DNA from: Isochrysis galbana
Lineage: Eukaryota; Haptophyta; Isochrysidales; Isochrysidaceae
Reading direction: 5' to 3'
Length of the DNA: 64,000 nucleotides
Assembly: GCA_018136815.1 (NCBI GenBank)
Contig: CM030940.1
Coordinates: forward strand, 4,054,245 to 4,118,244
The notes under the pieces are model-generated. The model did no database searches. It saw only the letters and a program-made list of their open reading frames with translations, and was not told the origin of the DNA. Position numbers and translations under genes: made by a program. The first letter of the stretch is position 1, and every line of letters begins with the position of its first letter. This document shows, one piece after another, positions 42,371 to 53,200 of this stretch.

Positions 42371-42440
42371 ACCGCCCAGGCGGGCATGGGCAGACAGCCG
42401 GAGAAAAGGATTGACATGAACGACATATACCCACTATATT
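42300..42440 (+). mobile_element. Copia integrase-tail fragment
   Basis: The plus strand reads RTAQAGMGRQPEKRIDMNDI, YPLYSH and stop, matching the Copia tail RTAQAGMGRQPKKRIDM at 1755-1795. It is a short remnant only. Confidence 0.6.
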
Positions 42441-42646
42441 CACACTAGACAAACGAGGCAACCTAGAACCCAGCTTAGAGATACGTACGCTTGCCAACTC
42501 GCTAGGGGTGGCACATATAATAGCCGGGGAACCCGGGATGAAACACGCTTGAGACGGGAACACATAGTGGCTTGGCACTCACGCGTAGAGGTACACAGGA
42601 AGCCGACACGCACACTGGGGACACAAACGGCCCGGGCACCACCAAC

Positions 42647-42836
42647 CCTACATGTGAAACACAGCCAAACTTAGAAAAAAAACAGCAAAAACAGTATGTT
42701 TTTTGCCGTCGAAAAAAAACAATGTACAATGTAAAAAACAGATGTGCGGGGTAGGGGGGCCGCCCGAAATAAAAAGCGAAAAACATATGTTTTGGGCCTC
42801 CGAAAAAAAACACTGTTCCTGTGTTTCACATGTAGG
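42647..42836. mobile_element. MITE with perfect 18-bp terminal inverted repeats
   Basis: CCTACATGTGAAACACAG at 42647 and its reverse complement ending at 42836 enclose 190 bp. CCACCAAC is directly repeated at 42639-42646 and 42837-42844 (9 bp if the terminal C is assigned to the flank). The interior is A-rich with repeated CGAAAAAAAACA. The duplication length suggests a hAT- or Mutator-type parent. A solo end is at 20504-20521. Confidence 0.8.
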
Positions 42837-42869
42837 CCACCAACCGATCAGATACATCGGACCACTAAA

Positions 42870-43964
42870 AGGCCTGCCCGGAACCCGCACTCCGCACTCC
42901 GAACCAGGCCCATGGTAGCGCACCTGGGCCGAACCCCGGATACCAAAGACAAAGGAATGACGGGGGGAAGGGGAAGAGGTGGAGGGATGGGAACGGAAGG
43001 GCGTTGTCAGAGCGGATAGGGGGGTACCCTTACGACCCTAATATAGTAGGTGTGTAGCCCAGAAATAAAATAATTAATGTTATATCCTAGCCAACCCCAC
43101 TAGCTAATTGGACACAACTTTTTCGTCCCGGAATCCCGCCATGCCTGACGAGCCAGGTGTCCGAGTGCTACCGGGGGGAGGGGGCACTGCCCCCTCCCCT
43201 CGATATTTGTCCTCCCCCCAGTGCACGCACCGACCCCGCGCACCCCAGCACGTCCTCTCCTCGAGTCCACGCTGGGGGAAAACCCCTTTCGGGTAAAAGC
43301 AACGCAGGGGGGGGGGGGGCACTCGTGAATGGGGGCCCAGGAGCGCTAATCTCTCCTCGCCGAAGCGAGTGGCCGCGGCAGGCCGCGGCCCTTCCCTCCT
43401 GGCTCTGGCGCCCCCGTCTTCTCTTACCCAAACGGGGCGAGAAGACACGTTTCTGCCGGAGGGGAGAGCTGCCGCTCCCCCTCCCCTCCCTCTTCCCTTT
43501 TCCTCCTCTCTTCCCTGCGGCGGGGGCCCATGGCGCGCGCCTGCGGCCCCTCTTCAGGTCCCCAGGAGGCCGGCAGGGGCCAGGGAGCGCAGCTCAGGGG
43601 GCAGGTGAGGCTGGGGCATGGCCCTGGCCCCTCCTGCCTCTCCCTCGCTGGCTCTCGAGCCCCTGCCAGTCGACTGGAGCTGGCTGGGGGGTCCTGATCA
43701 GGGGGGCCCAGGGGGAGGAGGGGCTGGTCAGAGGGATGGGCAGGCCACGACGGGCCAGGGCGGGCGAGTCAGGCCGGCCTGTGGGGAGAGGAATGGGTCA
43801 GCAGGGCTGTGTGCTCCTGGCAGGGCATCAGGCGTGCCAGGAGAGTGAGTGGTTCCTCCCCCACGGCAGGGGAGGAGTGGAGAGAGAGGGGGGTCCGTGC
43901 CCCCCCATGGGCGAACTAAGTATAAACTTAGTTGAGGTGTGTAGCCCAGAATCTTTGGATGCTT
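42870..43964 (-). repeat. Dispersed repeat R1, copy 3, split by a family H element
   Basis: The minus strand starts AAAAAAGCATCCAAAGATTC, TGGGCTACACACCT, is interrupted by 43065-43934, then resumes and ends GTCTTTGGTATCCGGGGTTC, GGCCCAGGTGCGCTACCATG and GGCCTGGTTCGGAGTG. It matches 741-960 and 61082-61275. Confidence 0.7.
43065..43934 (-). mobile_element. Family H retroposon-like element, copy 4
   Basis: An 870-bp element with a perfect 17-bp direct repeat AGGTGTGTAGCCCAGAA at 43048-43064 and 43935-43951, inserted in R1. The hairpin end is the perfect palindrome-with-loop at 43914-43933; the other end is AT-rich (ATAAAATAATTAATG). About 43430-43934 is homologous to 27037-27550. No protein-like frame is present. 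Confidence 0.85.
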
Positions 43965-45112
43965 TTTTAACCTTAGTTGTTGTTACTTTTCTCTTAGGGG
44001 TCTCTACCCTTGCACGATCCGTTCACCGGCTGAAACGGCCACAACCGCCGTAACGCCAAACGCCGTAACCGACTCAACCGCCGTAATCGACTCAACCGCC
44101 GATTACGTCGACACAAACAAAACCCCAACCAGAACAAATTCAAATGCTTTGCACTCCACCTAGTCACCTAGTCATAGCTAGGCCTTGGGTCCACAGCGCA
44201 CATGAAGCCTTGCGCTTCTCAATGCCGGACGAGCAGTTGCCGCGCGCGCCGGACGATCCTGCGGTACTCGCGCAGGCGGACAGGCGGAAGGTCGGCGCGC
44301 GCGCGAGGGGGGTTGCAAAAGGCTTAACACCCCAGATCACAGATCAAGATCAAGATATTCGGATCTCACGGTCTCACCACTCACCACTTCTCCACTTGGT
44401 GGTGTCGGTAGGAGTAAAATGTCAAATGCACGACGGGGAATGCATATTCACTCCTACATATTGCATCCAGGCTTGGTGGTAGGGGATCATGTTGTCGTGG
44501 TCGCGGCGCCCGTTTCGGCGCGTCTTTCCATGGTCGATCATATACCCATCGATCCTATCATCTAGTAGTATCATCTACTTCCATCATGATATCATAATGG
44601 CCCACAAGAAAAGAAGCAACGACGCCGGCGCGCGCCCCACGGGCACAAGCTCTCTCTCAAATCCCCTCCTACTCCCTCTCTCGCCTCGGTGCTCTTCCTC
44701 ACCACTCACGACGTACTTGACGCCTTGCACCGTTCTTCTTTTCTCTCCTCCCGTGAGCCCCGTCTTTTGCCCCCCCTCTCCCTCCCCCCCCCCCCTTCCC
44801 TCTTCCCGCCGCCAGCTGTCCCTTCCTTCACTCCCCACGAAAACAGCCCCTCTCGCGCGCGCGGGAGTGGTAGTTGTCCGCCACCCGCCACACACCGCCC
44901 GAGGCCCTCCCCCGCGCCTCCCCTCCTCGCCGCACCCGCTTTTCCCCCTCTTTCCCCCCCGCCCCCCCCCTCCCTCCCAACCCCCCCCCCCCCCCCTCCC
45001 TCCCACTCACCCTTCCGCGCGCGCCGCCGCTCGTCGCCAACCCGCCCCTGCCACACCCCCACCCCGTCTCCCTCCTTTGCGCTTTCGTCCACCGAACCCT
45101 CCGCCCAGACAG

Positions 45113-45385
45113 ATGGATGTGTGCAGTGGAAGCAGCAGCCCCCTTCGCCAGCCCACAGGGCTGCGCAACCGCCGCAACGCTGAGAGGCCGCCCGACCACG
45201 AGAATGAGCCGCTTGCCACCACGCCCGTACCGAGGCTGCGCACGCCCACGCCGGCGGCCACCGTGCCCCGGGCGAAGCATAGCGGGATGGGGATGAGTTG
45301 TCAAACGTCGATCAGGCACCTCAATGTGCGTCGAATGCCGCTGGGCACAGTGACCAAGCATCCAGGTGTGACCAATGTGCTGCAG
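45113..45385 (+). CDS. Hypothetical protein, first exon
   Basis: From ATG 45113 (MDVCSGSSSPLRQPTGLRNR) the frame runs 91 codons to a CAG|GTGCGA donor at 45385. The composition is Pro/Arg-rich at first and more ordinary at the end (TSIRHLNVRRMPLGTVTKHP). A second exon probably starts after TGCTCCAG near 45505; of its frames, HIEFAGLVDLESINQRGIGN looks most protein-like. The 3' structure is unresolved and no family is recognised. Confidence 0.4.
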
Positions 45386-46319
45386 GTGCGAGAGCGCCTC
45401 CTGCCTACTCACTGCTGTGCACTGCTCTCCCAGCCGGACTCATTCGGCGGGACCTTCGCCCGTCCCAGGTTCGCTTGCCATGATGGTGTGTCTTCTGCTC
45501 CAGCATATCGAATTCGCCGGGCTGGTCGACTTGGAGTCAATCAACCAACGAGGCATTGGCAACAAGAGTGCCACCGCCTGCAGTGGCCGGAAGGGCGCTA
45601 CAGCGGCACAACCCCTTACATGCCACCCATTATGGCTGCTAGATTCTTGCGGATCTCAGCCGTGTCGCCACAGTACTATGCATAGCATCGAGCATACGTC
45701 TGAACGGCGCTCGCGGTTCAGATGCAAGGCAGGAGGTATCGAGACGTGGCACGGCGTGAGTCGTGCACCAACCCTGAATCGCTCCTTGTCTTTTTGACTT
45801 TGTCTGCTCGTCCATTTCTGTGCGTACAAGTCTGGTCGCGCCGCATCTCCGTGGAGTCGGAAACCATTTATATCTTCACTTGTTAGTGTCAGCGCAGCTT
45901 GATCGATCAGTGTGTGCGAGTCACGCGCCTGAACAGGCGAGGCGTACTTCGGCAGTTGTAGACTGTGTTTGTCTTCTGGCTTCTTGTGCTCCTACGTCGT
46001 CAAGAGCTGTCTCTCTCCTCTTCCTTCCGTGGTTTCGTGCCTACCGTCAGTGCCATGTCTGATGTGGTATGTCAAGCCCAGGGCCTCAGTCGGACTGGGG
46101 GAGCGCATGTCTGGGTGCTCGTGTCTTTGCTATTGGCCATGGTCTGTGCAGCGCTATGGTCTGCGCCGTGTCTCATGTCTTCGAATCAATGTTTGCTTGC
46201 ATGTCCAAAAAGCTTGAGTCTGGAGTGCTGCCCAGCAGCGAGTGTGTGAGATCGTAGCATTTCCTTGCCGTGATTGGCATTCCGAGATTGATGAGGCTAT
46301 GCCAAGCCACTATCCACTA

Positions 46320-46500
46320 TGGTTTGCCGTTGCTGCGCACAGCGTGCGCTTGCACCTTGGCCCGCGTGCGCAGCGTTGGCGGCATGTTTTGATACTTCTT
46401 TCTGCCAGACGGGACTGGGCAGACAACCGAAAAAGATAATAAACCTTAACGACCTGAGCCCCGTCTTCACACTGGTAGCCCGGTCACTCAATAGGGGGTG
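46320..46500 (+). mobile_element. Copia integrase-tail fragment
   Basis: The plus strand reads FDTSFCQTGLGRQPKKIINL and NDLSPVFTL, aligning with FAYETDSARTAQAGMGRQPK and KRIDMGALRPIF of the Copia remnant at 1607-1891. It is short and decayed. Confidence 0.5.
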
Positions 46501-47446
46501 CGGAGGGTATCCTCAATCCTCGGTAATGGGCAAACAAGGTGTCGTTCCGTCAATTGTGGGACATGAGTCGAATTGAGCGATCGAATGTCCACAGTTGTTA
46601 TTTTAAAATTAAATGTAGACTAGCGTAACATTCCCTGCTTCCCGCGACGCGTGTCCCCCCCACGGAGGGCGCCGTGTCGGCGCTTTTCGATTGTGATTAC
46701 TTGTAATTATGGGCACGGCGCGATGTGCGATGTGCATCGGCTCCCCCTGCGGGCCCCGCGCAGTGGTAGGCGCCGAGGAGGCGGCGGCCATTGGTGGCGT
46801 GCTCCCGACCAGGCACGACCCCGAAGAAGTGGTCTTCCCGGTGTGGTGAGGCGGCTGTGGAATGGGTGGGTGGGTTGTGTCCGCTTAGCGTTTTCGTACA
46901 TAATACTATCGATCGCCATTTACAAAAAAAAGACTAACTGGCCTCCCCACCTCTCTCGTCTCTCTCTTCCTCCCCCCTCCCCCTCCCCCCCCCCCCCCCC
47001 CTCCCCCCCCCCCCTCTCTCCCCCTTCCCCATCCACCACGTACACCCACACCCACACCGACACATCGTCCCTCTCTCGCCCCCCCCCCCCCCCCTCCCCG
47101 GGAGCCGTGAGCTGAGATCGAATGGATTCGACCAAGAAGATGCGGTGAGTCCGTCACGTGCAACGCTCTGTCGATTCACTGCCAATGTGTCTCCTTCTGA
47201 CTGGGCACCCCTCATCTCCCTCCCCTCCCCCCCCCCGCCCCTCCCTCCTCCTCCTTCCTCCTCCGCCCCCACACTGCACAGGGCCCTCGTCACTCGCTCC
47301 TCACGTGTGCGCAACGTCTGGTTGGATCTGCAGCTGGAGTGGGGAGACATTGGCCGTGTTTTTTTCCCTGAGCAATGTAGACGGGAGGGTCCCATGCCGC
47401 CTCCACCTGGGGTCCGCCGCCGCCTCACGGAGGCCGAGGAGGGGCG

Positions 47447-48136
47447 ATGCGCCAGCTCCTCCCGCCGCTCCCGCGCGACATGCCCTCGCTGACCGAGTGG
47501 AGGTACGCGGCCCTGGAAGCTGCGCGCACTGGGCGGCTGCCCGCGCTGCGACTCTTGCCCCTTCCGCTCGTGCAGAGCGTCAAGATCAGCACCTACGGCA
47601 TGGACGTGGGCGACGTGTGCCCCTTCCTGCGGGCCATCTCGCACGTGGAGACGCTGTCGCTGGTGTTTGACAACATATACCGCACGTCGCCGCGGTTCAA
47701 GTGGGAAGGCTCGCCAATGGACACGACCCGCCTCCTTCTGTCGGGCGAGGAGAAGCACCTGCCCGAATGGCACCTGCAACGTGTGATCACATCGGGGGCA
47801 TTCGTCAACGTGACCCACCTGTCGCTCTTCATGTGCTTCTTGCGGTCCACCCGGCTGAAGGAGCGCTTGCCTCACCTGCACCACCTCACGCTGAACAATG
47901 TGAGGGGCACCTCGCAGGCCTTGCGCGCTCTCATGACCGGTGTTTCCGTGATCGAACTTGGTCGGGTCCACCCTCACAATCTCGTCATCGGCGGCCACCA
48001 CTGCACATTCCTGCACGTCGATGACACCGAGGCGGCTGTGAGTGTGCACTTTTGCGATCAGCCAATCCCCAACTATGTGCACGTCCCTAGGGGAGTTGTG
48101 GTGACGAGTGATGTCCAGACGGCCCCCGTGAGCTGA
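47447..48136 (+). CDS. Hypothetical protein, possibly leucine-rich-repeat/F-box-like
   Basis: A 229-aa frame from ATG 47447 (MRQLLPPLPRDMPSLTEWRY). It has spaced leucine/valine strands: VQSVKISTYGMDVGDVCPFL, RAISHVETLSLVFDNIY, FVNVTHLSLFMCFLR, LPHLHHLTLNNVRGTSQALR. This is the rhythm of F-box-associated leucine-rich repeats. An upstream ATG at 47121 (MDSTKKMR) followed by a GTGAGT donor and an exon at 47281 (VWLDLQLEWGDIGRVFFPEQ) looks like the true 5' end, but its frame does not join without an indel, so the start is uncertain. Confidence 0.5.
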   Translation: MRQLLPPLPRDMPSLTEWRYAALEAARTGRLPALRLLPLPLVQSVKISTYGMDVGDVCPFLRAISHVETLSLVFDNIYRTSPRFKWEGSPMDTTRLLLSGEEKHLPEWHLQRVITSGAFVNVTHLSLFMCFLRSTRLKERLPHLHHLTLNNVRGTSQALRALMTGVSVIELGRVHPHNLVIGGHHCTFLHVDDTEAAVSVHFCDQPIPNYVHVPRGVVVTSDVQTAPVS

Positions 48137-48292
48137 CGTCTCAATCTTTTGGAGCGACTCTGGGTGTGAGTTGATTGTGCGTGAAATGGAAATATCTCAT
48201 AGTATTTTTTTTGTGAAAAAGCTTGCTCAGGGACACGCGACGCGCCCACGGCTCAGGGTGTATTCCCGCTCAAAGACGGGTCCTCCCATTAT

Positions 48293-48470
48293 TTCACTCA
48301 TCTTCTTCACCCTCCTCCTCTTCTTCACCCTCCTCCTCTTCTTCACCCTCCTCCTCTGCCGCCTTGTACATATCTGTGTACCCGTCGCTGTCTTCATCCA
48401 AGAGGTCCTCGTCAAAGTCCTCTCCTGACGCGGGCGGGCAGCCATTCTCCAGCGCCCATGGAAGCAAGGA
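48293..48470 (-). CDS. Acidic C-terminal exon of an unidentified gene
   Basis: The minus strand reads NPSLLPWALENGCPPASGED, FDEDLLDEDSDGYTDMYKAA and EEEGEEEEEGEEEEEGEEDE, then a stop near 48293. Acidic tails of this kind are typical of nuclear and chaperone proteins. The exon lies next to the 3' end of the Gypsy element on the same strand, and I cannot find the rest of the gene; the element may have split it. Confidence 0.4.
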
Positions 48471-48599
48471 GGGGTTGCGCGCCGCCAGAGCCCGCTGTCG
48501 AGTCGAGCGCTACCGGAGGGCTCTGAGCCACTCCGTCGCGAGCGGCACCGGCGGCTAGCGCGGCGCTTTGTCCCTCCTCCCCACCGGGAGTCGGGTGAA

Positions 48600-50204
48600 T
48601 GAAATTCTGGACTGGGTCGGGCAACCCCATTCGGGTGTATGGACAGGGAACGAACGGCGAACGAAGGACTGTGGGGCGGCGAGGCGCTCCTAGCGGCCCT
48701 AGTGTGTTGGGCTTTAAGAGATTGTTAGACCTACAAAGAACTCTTCCCTCAGGGAGGGAGCCTAGGCTGCTTGAGTGCAGCGACGCAGCGAACAACGACG
48801 GACAAAGAGCCTGAGAACAACAGGATACACCGACTCACGAACACACCGGAATCATTCACCCAAACAAAGCAAATTATCAAGCAACCGCGACCCCAAATCA
48901 CCGATAACTCAAACACGTCGCGAGAGACGGAGAGAGAGAGCGAGAGAGAGAGAGACTCCGCAGCGACGGCCGGAGCGTGTCTCCGTTGTAACTTCCCACG
49001 TAGCGGAGAGTCCGAAGGGGAGCGTCATGTCGCGCGACCACGGCGATCACTTTGGATACAGATCGCAACGAGATGTCTTCACGACCGAATAAATCTTGCC
49101 GTTGAGCGTGAGCCTTCTAGACGCTTCTAACGAACAACCCTGAGTAGCAACCAAGGGGAAGAAACACCAAAGGGGCCAAGGCTTGCATGTAACTTGCATC
49201 AAGGGGAAAGATTCCCTCACCTAGGAAGCGAACCTACACCGATCTCCAAGGGGAGATGGCAAATTAAACCTCAAATCTCGAGCGGCTAGAGCAACCGACT
49301 CGCTCGCCAAACACCTTGACCGAGAAGAAAGAAGCAAGGACCTACAAGCCAAGGGTAGCGGACCTAGGGAATGTGAGAGGAAGTTTCCGAACGCCAACGC
49401 GAACGCCAAACGCGGGAAGGCAACGAAACCCTAACCAGGCCAAGCAGAACCTATGAAGAACAGGCCTGGACGACAACGAAAGTCAGCAGGTCCCAAGAAA
49501 GAACCGGAACCCAACAAGAAACGACAAGCCTTGCAAGAAGCTAAACAAGCCTTCACAAGGTAACCTGAGAGCCTGAGACAAGCGCGCAGCGAGTGACAGG
49601 CGACCTGGCTCCTTTGGGTCAAGATTACCCGAAAGGAGGAAACCTGGAATCTAGACCTGACAAACAGGCTAGAAGGAACGAAACGAGAACTCGAATTCTA
49701 GATCGCTAGGGACGAACCCTACCAACCTAGGTATGCCTGAGCTTCACCGTGTGGCCGCACGGCGAAGGACCTGGAATCAAGAGCCTGGAAATCGCATCAT
49801 CTGGGATGAATGCGACACCCCCCGACTAAGATCGAGACGTCTCCCGATGTCGAGCGGTGAACCTGGAAACAGAGACCTGGAAACTGGAACCTGAGCTGAC
49901 CAGAGGTCAGAATCGGAACAAGAAGCAACGGAACATAGCGAGCGAAACGTGGAGACAAGAACACCCTTTGGATCCAAAGCGAGCACGAAATCGGCGGCTT
50001 AACGCGGCGGCCTCTTTCGTACGCACTGCCCCACCCACTTCTCCCTTTTACAGGAGCTTTGCTCGGGTGTTGCGCCGGGTGTAGAGCGCAGGCAGCACGC
50101 GTTCATCACCTCCATGATTCGCTCGGACGGAAACTTGAACTCGGAGCCCTAGCCGAGGCGTGGGGCTAGCCTAGAGGGACGGGTCCCTTACCCAAGACAT
50201 GGGA
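48600..50204 (-). other. 3' non-coding region and candidate 3' LTR of the Gypsy element
   Basis: No gene. It contains many short GAACCTGG/ACCTGGAA-type repeats (49500-49930) and a GA microsatellite near 48930-48955. LTR limits cannot be set because no second LTR copy is in the window. Confidence 0.4.
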
Positions 50205-53200
50205 TCAACGAGAATGGAGCCTGGATCGAGTGCGCGACGACGGCGCATCGAGAACGGGAGGAAGAGGAGTATCCCTGGCCGACGAAGAAGTTGCTTCCGG
50301 GGACTCAACATCTTCTGGACAAGTCTCTTCGACGGAGCGATCATAATCATCAAGCAAATCAGAACAACGACGGAGCAACTCGGAACGAGGCTCCCAGGTG
50401 GCTTCTCGAATAGAATAGCCACGCCACTTCACGAGGTACTCGATAGAACCGCCATGGCTACGACGATCGAGCAACTTTTCAACGATGTACTCGTCGTCAG
50501 CCAGCGGCTCTTCATCAACGAAAGTATGATACGGCCGGAGGTTCGAGATATGCACCTCCTCCTTGACTAACCGGTTCTCCAAATCACGGAGTCGGTACCT
50601 AGTGTCGGACAGAGCCTCTACGACGCGGTAGGGACCCGAGTAGATGAATTGCAACTTGTTGGCACGGCCTGGTAATCGCATGCAGACGCGATCCCCAGGT
50701 TCGAAACGCGCTGGTCTTTGAGACTTGATGGTAGCGTCACGGGCCGACTCAGCCTGAGCGGCTAGGGTAGCCTCGAGAGCGCTGGACCATGAGAGGCGGA
50801 GGCTCGCATTGAGCCTGGATGCGTACGAGCGAACGTCGGCGGACGCCGCCTCGAGAGCAGTTGGCGAAACGGTCTTCGGATCAGAGAGTTGAGCGGGCAG
50901 ACGCAGCTCACGCCCAAAGATCAAAGACGCTGGAGACCGGGAGGTAACACGACCGGAAGAAGCCCTCAACGAGAGGAGTAGGAACGGCAAATGGTCGACC
51001 CAATGGCTGCCACCCTCGTTCGAGGCGCGCATTAAACGGATGAGCGTTTGCTGAGCGCGTTCGACGAAGCCTACACCTTCATGTCGGTACGGCTCTGTAC
51101 TCGACAAATCAGTCCCGGTGAGCTCCAGAATACGCGAAACAAGAACCGAACAAAGATTCGAACCGGCGTCGGTTCGAAGCTGCCTAGGGACTCCATAACG
51201 CGTCACAATCAAGCGGATGAACATGTCCAAGGCCACTTCCGACGAGGGATCCCCATTCGACGGCTCAGCCTCAATCCATCGAGTGAGCGAGTCGATGAAG
51301 ACGACCAGCTTGTCGTAACCCGAGACTCCAGGCACGAAGTTGTGAGTGGGAGCCAGCGAGAGCACGTCGCAGTAGACCACATCAAAGGGGTAGGTACCCA
51401 CGGAGAGACCGGAGGGCGACGCTAGAGCCCTCGGTAGCGGCTTGGCGAGGGTACACTCGTGGCATTCCCGGACGTAGGATGCAACGTCGGAAGACATGCC
51501 CGGCCAGTATACCCGAGTACGAAGAAGACCAGACATACGAGAAACTCCGAGGTGACCGGAGCGATCGTGGTAGGCAAAAAGGTAGCGAGACCGCAACGAG
51601 GGCGGAATGTAGAGCACTAGCGAGTTCGGGTCGGTGGAGTCAGGAACGGTGCGATAGTAGACGAGCCCATCGTGAACGACGAAACGGCGAAACATCTTGG
51701 ATTGCTGAGCGGGAACAGGAGCGACAGAACTGGAACACGAATCATCTTCGGCAATGGGGCCTGAGGCGGCGGCCTGCCGAGGCGACCCTTGGCCTGATGG
51801 CTCGTGATTGACCGTCTCTCTTGAGCCTAGGAGTGGCTCTACGAACGGATCTTCCGCCAGGGCCGCTCTCATCTCTTCGGAAGTCGGCGTACCCGGAGCC
51901 AAATAACTGGACTGGATGGCGGGCCCGGAATCGGAGGCTCGACGACGAGATCGATCCAAAGCTTGAAGCCCTCGCGCCGTAGCTACGGAGCGCGTGATGG
52001 CAGCCACCGGATGGGACCGTTCCTGCTCGGCTAGAGACTCTAAGCCAGGCTCACGTACCGCTAGCGGCGCTGGGCCGGCGAGTGGTTCATCTTCGTGTTC
52101 CGGCTCCAGGGATGCTAGCCGGGACAGCCCGTCAGCATCCTGATGAACAGCTCCTGGTTTATGTTCGACGTCGAACCGGTACTCAGCCAACTTGAGAGCC
52201 CACCGAGTCAGCCGAGAGGCTGGCCCACCGGCTACTTGATCCTTCATGGTATGCAGCCATCGCAGCGCGGAGTGGTCGACGACTAACTTGAACCGACGCC
52301 CCCAAAGGTAGGGTCGCCAATTTCGGATTGATTCCAGGGCAGCCAAGAGCTCAATCTCAGTCACCGTCCAGTGGCGTTCGGCCGAGGTGAGACTGCGAGC
52401 GTAGTACCCAACGACTCGTTCACGGTTATCGTCTCCTAGCTGCGAGAGGATGCCGGCGATACCCAACTTGCTAGCCCCATCGGTCTTGACGATGAAGGGA
52501 CGATCATCCCTGGGTGGAGTCAAGACGGGCTCCGAGGTGATCGCTGCCTTGAGCTCTTGGATAGCTCGGCGACACTCCTCGGACTGGGACTCCTTTGCCA
52601 CGTCGCAGCCCTTCCGCGTGAGGGCAGTGAGAGGAGCAGCCTTAGCGGCGAATTGGCGAATGAATCGACGATAGTAGGAGCAAAGGCCGAGGAAAGATCG
52701 AACCGCTTCCAAGGAGTTGATGGATGACGGGTCGATGTCGGCGACAGCTGCGACCTTCTTCGGGTCCATCTTGAGACCTTCCCTCGAGACAACGTGACCG
52801 AGGTACTCCGTAGAGGTGGCAAAGAAGACACACTTGGACATCTTGCAGGTCAGGCCGGCCCACTCTAGCCGCTCGAGAACTAGGTCTAGCCGGTGAAGCA
52901 TTTGCTCGAACGAAGCTTGTGCCCTGGCCTCTTCGGAAGGACCCACGCCCGTTGACCAGATGCCCACATCATCGAGGTAAGGCATGCAGATCTCCCACGC
53001 TAGCGCACCGAGAACGATGTCCATCAAGCGGCACATGTAGGAGGGACCTGATTGGATGCCGAACGGTAGAAAGTTGAACTCGTATTTGCCGCGGTGGGTA
53101 GTGAAAGCGGTGATATGTTTGTGCGACTCTTTGATCGGGATGCCCCAAAAGCCAGAGGCTAAATCGAGAGTACATAAAAAGAGAGAACTGAGCGGCCCTT

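Noticed and set aside
44489..45112. 5' extension of the 45113 frame with an apparent poly-Pro protein
   Set aside because: It is a translation of C-rich leader sequence; no domain or plausible start context.
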